The position numbers were made by a program, and so were the translations under genes. A DNA stretch of 12,070 bases. Source: UBA9630 sp037137555 (GTDB lineage: Bacteria > Patescibacteriota > Minisyncoccia > Moranbacterales > UBA2206). Shown here piece after piece: positions 1-6,769 of this stretch (its first letter is position 1; each line of letters opens with the position of its first letter). The stretch covers positions 1 through 12,070 of the forward strand of contig JBAXKA010000031.1 in assembly GCA_037137555.1 (NCBI GenBank), given 5' to 3'. The notes under the pieces are model-generated. The model was given only the letters and a program-made list of their open reading frames with translations, was not told where the DNA came from and did not search any database.

Positions 1-105
1 GTTTATTGTTTTGATGGATGTGAGAGAATAAAGGGGACGAGGGTTTGTGATGGGTCGTGATTATATAAAGAAATAATTTAATTTAATTTTTTAAAAAATA
101 AATTT

Positions 106-624
106 ATGAATTTATACATCTGTGAAATTTGTGGAGATGCCTATATCGGCAGTGGTAAACCAAGTGATTGTCCTTTTTGTGGGGCAAAAGAAGGTTTTAT
201 TAAATTGGGAGCGGAAGCCCAGCCGATTGCAGAAATCAAAACGGAAATTAGTGAGTTATCGAAAAAAAATCTCATAGAAACATTAGCACTGGAAACTCGA
301 GCGAATGTAATTTATCTTTGCATGGCAGGAGAAGCAAAAGATTATCAAATTATGAAAATGTATAAGCGGTTGGCGAAAGTGGAATTGGAGCATGCGATTA
401 TTGCAACAAAACTTTTAAATATTTCTATGCCGGAAATTAAACCGGAAAATTGTTCCAGTGAAGATTTGGAAAATTTCAAAAAAACAATTGAATTGGAAGA
501 TCATGCCGTGGAAATATATAAAAAATTTACCGCAGAATCAAGCGAGGCGCATATTCGTAAATTTTTTGGTGCAATTATGCAAGCCGAAATGGGACATATC
601 GAATTGATTAAAAAGTTTTTGTAA
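106..624 (+). CDS. Rubrerythrin-like protein: rubredoxin domain plus ferritin-like di-iron domain
   Basis: A 172-residue cytoplasmic protein of the rubrerythrin superfamily, probably an NAD(P)H-linked peroxide or oxygen scavenger (role inferred from the family). Seen directly: an N-terminal rubredoxin-type Fe(Cys)4 site with Cys6, Cys9, Cys22 and Cys25 (two CxxC/CPxCG knuckles), then a linker to about residue 52, then a four-helix ferritin-like domain. Its likely di-iron ligands are Glu63, Glu93-x-x-His96, one of Glu129/Glu131, and Glu161-x-x-His164. The rubredoxin domain precedes the di-iron domain, the reverse of classical rubrerythrin and like 'reverse' rubrerythrins. It has no signal peptide or membrane segment. 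The ATG is preceded by an AT-only leader with no Shine-Dalgarno sequence. The ZIP transporter starts one base after its stop, so the two are probably co-transcribed and perhaps translationally coupled. Family assignment is firm; the exact substrate is not. Confidence 0.9.
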   Translation: MNLYICEICGDAYIGSGKPSDCPFCGAKEGFIKLGAEAQPIAEIKTEISELSKKNLIETLALETRANVIYLCMAGEAKDYQIMKMYKRLAKVELEHAIIATKLLNISMPEIKPENCSSEDLENFKKTIELEDHAVEIYKKFTAESSEAHIRKFFGAIMQAEMGHIELIKKFL

Positions 625-625
625 T

Positions 626-1363
626 ATGATTTGGATTTATACTTTGATTTCTGTTTTTATTGTTAGTCTGATTTCGCTTGTCGGAGTTTTTACGCTGGCA
701 CTGGATAAAAATAAATTATATAAATATTTGATTTATTTCGTCAGTCTTTCAGCCGGAACGCTGATGGGGGATGCCTTTATTCATCTTATTCCCGAAGCTT
801 ATAAAAAAACTTCAAGCCTTCAAGTTTCACTTTGGATTTTGGCCGGCATCTTTTTATTTTTTGTTTTGGAAAAAGTTTTGCATTGGCGACATTGTCATGA
901 GGAGCCATGCGTTGATCATCCGCATCCGTTTTCTTATGTGATCTTGGTGGGAGACGCAATGCATAATTTTATTGATGGAGCAGTGATTGCGGCCAGTTTT
1001 ATTGTGAGCGTACCAGTGGGAATTGCCACAACTGTGGCGGTAATTTTTCATGAAATTCCACATGAGATTGGTAATTTCGCATCACTATTATATGGCGGGT
1101 TTTCCATTAAGAAAGCTTTAGTGTATAATTTCTTAAGTGCGCTTGTGGCAATTGCTGGAGCAGTTTTTGTATTAATAATTAGCACGAATATCGATCTCAC
1201 TGAAATTCTGATTCCTTTTGCCGCCGGTGGTTTTATTTATGTGGCGGGAACTGATTTGATTCCAGAATTGCATAAACACAATGAAATAAAAAAAGGCATT
1301 TTGCAAGTCGCAACATTTCTTTTGGGAATTATGTTGATGGTGGGGATGTTGATTTTTGGGTAA
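626..1363 (+). CDS. ZIP family divalent metal transporter
   Basis: A 245-residue polytopic inner-membrane protein of the ZIP (Zrt/Irt-like) family, expected to bring Zn2+ or Fe2+/Mn2+ into the cytoplasm. Seen directly: hydrophobic segments at about 1-26, 34-56, 66-84, 103-128, 130-155 and in the C-terminal third. It carries the paired metal-site motifs of the family: His113-Asn-Phe-Ile-Asp117-Gly in TM4, and His142-Glu-Ile-Pro-His146-Glu147 in TM5. A short His/Cys-rich loop at 86-100 (HWRHCHEEPCVDHPH) lies between TM3 and TM4, where ZIP proteins usually carry a variable metal-binding loop. TM2 holds a Gly-Asp-Ala-Phe-Ile-His-Leu-Ile-Pro-Glu motif (48-57) also typical of ZIPs. The ATG lies one base after the rubrerythrin stop. 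Metal specificity cannot be read from sequence; iron would fit the neighbour. Confidence 0.9.
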   Translation: MIWIYTLISVFIVSLISLVGVFTLALDKNKLYKYLIYFVSLSAGTLMGDAFIHLIPEAYKKTSSLQVSLWILAGIFLFFVLEKVLHWRHCHEEPCVDHPHPFSYVILVGDAMHNFIDGAVIAASFIVSVPVGIATTVAVIFHEIPHEIGNFASLLYGGFSIKKALVYNFLSALVAIAGAVFVLIISTNIDLTEILIPFAAGGFIYVAGTDLIPELHKHNEIKKGILQVATFLLGIMLMVGMLIFG

Positions 1364-1381
1364 AAATAATAAAAAAATAAT

Positions 1382-2596
1382 ATGCCAGAACAAGAATATA
1401 GATTTAAGCAATTAGAAAAAAAAGATAAAGATTTTGAGGTTAGTTATCAGAATTCTGAAATTGATTTGCCATTTAAGATTGAAAAAATGGTTTTTTTTAA
1501 AGATCCACAGGGAGAATTTAATTTGGAAACACATCAAAATCATCATCGAGCATCTTGGTTTTCTCCCGTGGGCATTAAAGATAAAAATAATAATATTTTT
1601 TTTCGCATTGCGATGAAAGGCGTCGGCTATCTTTATTCGAAATATTATGCCAGTAAAAAAGATGCTTATCAGGGGAAAGATGATGAAATTACTTTGCATA
1701 AATCAAAAGAATATGGTTGGGGATATAATGTGCTTGGGCTTTTTGATAAAAGAAATGTAACGCCGTTAATTGAAAGTGCAAATGAATTAACAAAGGCTGG
1801 TTTGCGTTGTGAGGCAATTGCTGGCGCGGTTAATCTTGAGCAAGTTATGCTAGGCGGAAAAAAAGTGGACAAAAAACAACTCAGAGTTTATTTGAAAGAA
1901 GAAGGCGCAAAAGCCGGTCTATCTCAAAAACAACTAGAAGATATTGATTTATTTGAGCCAGCTGAAATTATTAGACTTACACGCGAGACAATGCGGATTA
2001 AGGATTTTTGCGAGGAAAATAAAAAAGGGAAAGAAGAAATGTTGCAAAATGTTTTCAGAACATTGAATTTGGAAAATGAATTAAAACAAGATGAAAAACG
2101 ATATACCACAAGCGAGCCAGAATCAATAAAAACTTATTTGCAAGATACATTCAAACAAGCGGCCATTAATTTGGCAATTTTGCATAACGGTGGCAAGATT
2201 ATGTGTTATCTTAATTCTGGAAATATGACATTATCTCTGGCTGAGATTGTCGATTTGGATTCAATAATTTCGCTTAACGGAAAAAAACTTTTTTTATCAC
2301 CACTGATAATTAATGATCCTGAGTGGAAAATTCCCAAAGGCATTATCAAGGATACGCGAGATGAAATTTATGCACTGGGAAAAATGTTTTTGGGTGGCAT
2401 GTGTGATTTATTGTCAATTACCAAAGAAGATCGTCAGGAGTTTTATAGAATTTTTGTTGAGAATTATAAAAGCAAGTTAGATGTCAGTGCGTTTAGGAAA
2501 AATCAAATCGATTCGGTATTAACAATTTCAATGGTGGATGAATTTGCACAGAAGATGATTTTGGATAACCAAACGGTTTCACCGATTAAGGTTTAA
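1382..2596 (+). CDS. Unrecognised protein with traces of a kinase-like (SelO-like) fold
   Basis: A soluble 404-residue protein with no signal peptide or obvious membrane segment; I do not recognise the family. Seen: a strand-like segment at 69-83 with Lys79 (RIAMKGVG), a helix and strand at 126-155 (NVTPLIESANELTKAGLR...AGAVNLEQV), and a segment at 268-294 with His268, Asn278-Ser-Gly-Asn281-Met, then Ile-Val-Asp291-Leu-Asp293-Ser. That arrangement resembles the catalytic and metal-binding loop of kinase-fold enzymes. It is especially close to the MNTDNM...IDYG loop of SelO/YdiU pseudokinase AMPylators, which also has a short Asn-to-Asp spacing. The catalytic-loop Asp of SelO is replaced by Gly280, so activity is doubtful. 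The gene starts 18 bases after the ZIP gene behind an A-rich, SD-less leader, and the giant repeat gene follows 23 bases later, suggesting a functional pair. The fold is a motif-level inference only. Confidence 0.75.
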   Translation: MPEQEYRFKQLEKKDKDFEVSYQNSEIDLPFKIEKMVFFKDPQGEFNLETHQNHHRASWFSPVGIKDKNNNIFFRIAMKGVGYLYSKYYASKKDAYQGKDDEITLHKSKEYGWGYNVLGLFDKRNVTPLIESANELTKAGLRCEAIAGAVNLEQVMLGGKKVDKKQLRVYLKEEGAKAGLSQKQLEDIDLFEPAEIIRLTRETMRIKDFCEENKKGKEEMLQNVFRTLNLENELKQDEKRYTTSEPESIKTYLQDTFKQAAINLAILHNGGKIMCYLNSGNMTLSLAEIVDLDSIISLNGKKLFLSPLIINDPEWKIPKGIIKDTRDEIYALGKMFLGGMCDLLSITKEDRQEFYRIFVENYKSKLDVSAFRKNQIDSVLTISMVDEFAQKMILDNQTVSPIKV

Positions 2597-2619
2597 ATTA
2601 TTTTTTTAAAAATAAATAT

Positions 2620-5600
2620 ATGCGTGAAGGAAATTTTGGAGCACCAAAAATAAAAAAAGAAAAAGACACAAGAAAACTTGCAAAAAAAGCAGAGGCCATA
2701 GCAACTGATTTCAAGGCTAGTGGAGTTTCTCAAGAACATTGGCGAGATGCATTTGATTTGGATTTTGATCGTTATGCTAAACATGATAACGATACTGATT
2801 ATGATGATGGGGAAGACTTAAGTGTGAGCAGGGATAATTATAATGGAAGTTCGGGAGGGGATATTTATAGTTGGAGCACGGGAGATAAAAAAAAGTATGA
2901 AAGGCGATATGAAAACGAGAAGGAAAGATTTCGATATGCATTAGAAGAGGCAGTGCGGTCGAATCATGATTGTATGGAATGCTTGTATGAAATAAAAAGA
3001 ATCGCATATATCGCCAATCAAAGAAATGTAGAGGTAGACCTGAACAGTATTTTATGTGAATTTATAAGTGAAACTTTTTATCGCGATGAGCGACAGGAAA
3101 ATATTTCAGATATTATTGATTTTGCTAAAACTAAAAATATAAACCTGGATTTCAGTGGGGTTCTTAATGCTTCTGCAGAACGGCATGGATTTGATGAGCA
3201 AATTATCTATCGCATAATCGATTTTGCTGAAAATAATTCTATAAAATTAGAACTAAAATCATTTTTGCAAGAGCAACTCAAAAACAGTTTAAGTGGTGGG
3301 AGGGTGTATGATTTTGAAAAGTGTATGCTTTTTGCAACGAGAAAAAATATTGAGTTGGACTTTTCCGGAGAGGAAATGAAGAAAGCTACGCGTCGATGCT
3401 TAAAAAGACAATTAGCAACGGGACACTGCGCGCATGCTCTGAATGTTTTAAAATTTGAAAAGGAGAAAAATATGGATCTGGATTTTTCAGATGAGGAGTT
3501 TGAAGAAGCCATAAGGCTTGGAATAGTAGAAAATATTGAAAACTGGTCAAGTGACAAAAAAGCCCATGAGTTGATGCTTATTGCCAAAGCAAGTAATATC
3601 AAAGTTGATTTAAATAAGATTTTGCAAGAAGGAATGAATATTAATAATACTGATAATATTATAAAGATTAGCGAATTAGCAGATAAAGCAAATATAAATC
3701 TTGATTTCTCTATTCCAAAAATAATAAAAGCGTTACAGGGAAAACTGAAATATTTTTTGTGTAATGGTAATTGTGATTATTTTACTAGATTGTTAAAATT
3801 TGCAAAGGAAAAAAATGTGAATCTGGATTTTTCAGGTGGAGAATTTGAAGAAGCAGTGAAGCTTGGAATAATAAAAAATATTGAAAAGTTGGCAAGTTAC
3901 ACGGAAGCAAATCGGTTGGTGCTTATTGCTAAGGAGAATAATATAAAAGTTGATTTAAATAATATTTTGCAAGAAGGATTGAATATTGATAATGCTAATA
4001 ATATCATAATGTTTGGTAACTTGGCAGATGAGGCAAAGATAAACCTTAATTTTTCCATTCCAAAAATAATAAAAGCATTACAGGTAAAGCTGAGCTATTC
4101 TTTGTGTAATTACGATTGTGATTCTGCTGCTAGTTTTTTAAAATTCGCAAATGAAAAAAAAGTGAATCTGGATTTTTCAGGTGGAGGATTTGAAGATGCG
4201 GTAAGAATTGGAATAATAAAGAATATTGAAAAATCATCAAATAGCACAGGAGCAAGGCGGCTTATGCTTTTTGCCAAAGCAACTGATATTAAAGTTGATT
4301 TAAATAATATCTTGCAAGAAGGATTGGATATTGATAATGCTGATAATATTGTAAATCTTAGTGGTTTGGCAGATATGACAAACATAAATCTTGATTTTTC
4401 TGCTCCAAGAATAGTAAAAGCGTTACAGGGAAAACTGAAATATTCCCTGTGTAATGGCGACTGTAATTCTTCTGCTAGATTTTTAAAATTTGTAAAAGAA
4501 AAAAATATAGATGTTGACTCCGCCAGTGGAGAATTTGAAGAGGCAGTAAAAATTGGAATAATAAAAAAGCTAAAGCAACATGATATTCCCACTGTTAATG
4601 AAATTACGCAAGTTGCAAAATCAAATAATATAAATATCAATGAAGCATTTTTTTCTGAACCAGAAGTTGTGGGTAGTATATATCAAGCATTAAAAAATAG
4701 CTTAGTTTCAGGCAATAATGAATACTTATCAATAATTTCAAATTTTATAATAAAAAATAAGATTGAGTTGGATTTTTCCGGTGAGGAATTTAAAAATGCA
4801 ACGCAATCAGGAATAGAACGGCATCTAAAAGCAGGCTATTCATTAGGCAATACAGCATTAAGCGAAATCATTCTTTTTGCAAAATCAAATAATATCAAGT
4901 TAAATTTAAGAAATATTTTTCAAAATAAAATCAGAGAAAATAAGGGATTAGTTGACTTGCAGTGGGCAATAGATGCTACGGATTTTTGTAGAAAGAATGA
5001 TATCACGCTTAAGTGGAAGGATTATTTGCAAGAATTGCTAGTTAAAACTGTTCAACAAAATAGTTCAATTTCTGATATAATTAAAACAATTGATCTGGCA
5101 AAGCAAGAAAATGTGCAAATAAATTTTTCTAGCGATGAAGCAGTTGTCGCTTTCCAGAATGGCGTGGAACATAGATTGCAACAAGATAATTTCCCTGACG
5201 CATTTGCATTAATTAAAATAGCTAAAGAAAAAAAACTAACATTTGCTTTTAGGGATTTCACATTAGCTTATAAAATTTTTGGTAATTTTCTCAATGGAGA
5301 GACTTACAATATGATTAAAGCGATTAATTCTGGCAGTGTGGTTACCGAAGAAATGAAAAAAATTGGAGTTAGCGAAAATGGAGAAAGTGGCGTCAAGCAA
5401 CTGGGGGAAATTTTTAGTCAGTTTAAGACGGAATTATTAAAAGAGAATTCTGATTTAGGAGTGTTAAAGACAGCTAAATTTTTTGAAACATATTTTAAAA
5501 ATTATATTAGTTTTGATAAAAGTCAATTTGGTCAACATGACCCTGAAGCACTTAGGCAGACAATTATTACTTTTGAAAAAATAAAAAATGAAATACGCCA

Positions 5601-6744
5601 GCTCCCAAAGGAATATGCGGAGAGCGGACCAATTGCAGTTGTTGAAAAAAATTTCAACAAACAAAATGATTTCAAATATTCCAAGCAGTTCCTTGCTCGT
5701 TACGAAACTTTAGCGCAATCAATTAATGAAAGTTTAGCACTTATTAAAAAAGAAAAGCCATTGTCAATCTTGGCGAAACAAGCCGAGGCTATTCTTGAAG
5801 AATTGCGAATAAAAAAAACACAAACCCAGAAACCGGAAATAATTTTTAGTTTAGATAAAAAAATTTCTAATTTGGAAAAGCTAGATTTTCGCAATATCAA
5901 AAGTTTTCAAGATAATTATGCTAGTTTAGCCCAGTATAAAGAATTTCATGAACTCTTGAGACAGCTAACATTTTTTTATGCACTGCACAAGCATAGAAAT
6001 TATCGGGAGTTTGCTGAAAAAGTTAGCATGGAAAAAAATCGAGAAAAAATACCAATCAAAGAAGTTAGCCAGATGATTGATTTTATTCAACATATTGTTA
6101 CTGAAGAAACTTGGAAAAAAATCTTTACTAACGAGTTGGCAATAAAAGCTTTTGAAAATATTGTCAAAATCAAGGATTTAACGGCAGAATATATCAACGC
6201 TCAAGATCAGGAAAATAGTGGAATGGCTAATCTGGAATTTGTTCCAACGAGGGGAATCTTGATGGAGTTTTCAGGTCATATCGCTGATGTTTGTTGGGCG
6301 TCAAAATATGACAGTATCGCTAAGAAGTTTCCAAATTTTATTTCCGTGACAATGGTGCAAGATAGAAATACAATGAAAGAACGATTGGCTGGAGCAGTAT
6401 TTTTAATTGAAACAACAGCCAAAGATGGGACGCCTTTGCTTGTGATTAGAGGATTAAATCCGATTCCGAGCGTGGTTGATGCTTTAGATTGTGAAGATTT
6501 TTATAAAAAATTTATTGCTTATGCTGAAACAATCGCTCAAAAAATTGGTCGAAAATTAGCTATTGTTATAGATAATCATTCTGGTGGAGCAGGGACTAAC
6601 AGACCAGTATTATTTGCTTGTATGCAAAAAAATCGTACAGGAGAAGAAGTTGTTTTTAGTGAAGATAATAAGGAAATTGACTTTAACTCTTACAATTTGA
6701 ATGATGGCGTAAAACGCATCAATGGCACGATTTATTATTGTTAA
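2620..6744 (+). CDS. Giant helical-repeat protein with a conserved-looking C-terminal domain, function unknown
   Basis: A 1374-residue, apparently cytoplasmic protein without signal peptide or membrane segments; not recognised. Residues 1-80 are charged and low-complexity, with an Asp/Ser/Gly-rich stretch near 48-85. Residues 131-878 carry 20 copies of a 12-residue motif of the form (I/F/L)-A-x3-N-(I/V)-x-(L/V)-D-(F/L)-(S/N), on average about 39 residues apart, as in an alpha-solenoid scaffold. Inside this, 277-621 is three exact 115-residue tandem units. Residues 890-1205 look helical and linker-like. Residues 1208-1374 form a distinct domain with a Phe-Ser-Gly-His-Ile-Ala-Asp-x-Cys-Trp stretch (1217-1226), VIRGLNP, a helix, and Ile-Asp-Asn-His-Ser-Gly-Gly-Ala-Gly-Thr-Asn-Arg-Pro (1317-1329). 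The strand-helix-strand order with a Gly-rich turn recalls GNAT acyltransferases, but this is weak. The gene lies between the kinase-like gene and prfB. Confidence 0.8.
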   Translation: MREGNFGAPKIKKEKDTRKLAKKAEAIATDFKASGVSQEHWRDAFDLDFDRYAKHDNDTDYDDGEDLSVSRDNYNGSSGGDIYSWSTGDKKKYERRYENEKERFRYALEEAVRSNHDCMECLYEIKRIAYIANQRNVEVDLNSILCEFISETFYRDERQENISDIIDFAKTKNINLDFSGVLNASAERHGFDEQIIYRIIDFAENNSIKLELKSFLQEQLKNSLSGGRVYDFEKCMLFATRKNIELDFSGEEMKKATRRCLKRQLATGHCAHALNVLKFEKEKNMDLDFSDEEFEEAIRLGIVENIENWSSDKKAHELMLIAKASNIKVDLNKILQEGMNINNTDNIIKISELADKANINLDFSIPKIIKALQGKLKYFLCNGNCDYFTRLLKFAKEKNVNLDFSGGEFEEAVKLGIIKNIEKLASYTEANRLVLIAKENNIKVDLNNILQEGLNIDNANNIIMFGNLADEAKINLNFSIPKIIKALQVKLSYSLCNYDCDSAASFLKFANEKKVNLDFSGGGFEDAVRIGIIKNIEKSSNSTGARRLMLFAKATDIKVDLNNILQEGLDIDNADNIVNLSGLADMTNINLDFSAPRIVKALQGKLKYSLCNGDCNSSARFLKFVKEKNIDVDSASGEFEEAVKIGIIKKLKQHDIPTVNEITQVAKSNNININEAFFSEPEVVGSIYQALKNSLVSGNNEYLSIISNFIIKNKIELDFSGEEFKNATQSGIERHLKAGYSLGNTALSEIILFAKSNNIKLNLRNIFQNKIRENKGLVDLQWAIDATDFCRKNDITLKWKDYLQELLVKTVQQNSSISDIIKTIDLAKQENVQINFSSDEAVVAFQNGVEHRLQQDNFPDAFALIKIAKEKKLTFAFRDFTLAYKIFGNFLNGETYNMIKAINSGSVVTEEMKKIGVSENGESGVKQLGEIFSQFKTELLKENSDLGVLKTAKFFETYFKNYISFDKSQFGQHDPEALRQTIITFEKIKNEIRQLPKEYAESGPIAVVEKNFNKQNDFKYSKQFLARYETLAQSINESLALIKKEKPLSILAKQAEAILEELRIKKTQTQKPEIIFSLDKKISNLEKLDFRNIKSFQDNYASLAQYKEFHELLRQLTFFYALHKHRNYREFAEKVSMEKNREKIPIKEVSQMIDFIQHIVTEETWKKIFTNELAIKAFENIVKIKDLTAEYINAQDQENSGMANLEFVPTRGILMEFSGHIADVCWASKYDSIAKKFPNFISVTMVQDRNTMKERLAGAVFLIETTAKDGTPLLVIRGLNPIPSVVDALDCEDFYKKFIAYAETIAQKIGRKLAIVIDNHSGGAGTNRPVLFACMQKNRTGEEVVFSEDNKEIDFNSYNLNDGVKRINGTIYYC
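3448..4482 (+). repeat. Three exact 345-bp tandem coding repeats (115 residues each)
   Basis: Units lie at 3448-3792, 3793-4137 and 4138-4482, all exactly 345 bases with no indels. A diverged partial fourth begins at 4483. They are clearly alike at DNA level, for instance the shared VDLN-x-ILQEG coding block. Each unit contains three sub-repeats spaced 42, 32 and 41 residues, each with the N-(I/V)-x-(L/V)-D-(F/L)-(S/N) signature. Each also contains one Cys-x3-Cys pair (Cys381/385, 496/500, 611/615). The uniform length and retained DNA similarity point to tandem duplication of a three-motif block inside an older repeat protein. Confidence 0.9.
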
Positions 6745-6769
6745 TTATTTTTTGGTGGCTAAAAAAACT

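Noticed and set aside
1..60. Possible tail of an upstream gene (a frame ending at TAA 29-31, another ending at TGA 58-60)
   Set aside because: Both are too short to judge, neither has a recognisable sequence, and no frame is favoured.
3448..4482. CRISPR array or mobile-element repeat
   Set aside because: The 345-base contiguous in-frame coding repeats have no spacers and no terminal inverted repeats.
4110..4640. 176-codon antisense frame across the tandem repeats
   Set aside because: Its length is a by-product of the repeated sense codons. It is Phe/Ser/Ile-rich with no domain, and the sense frame is clearly coding.
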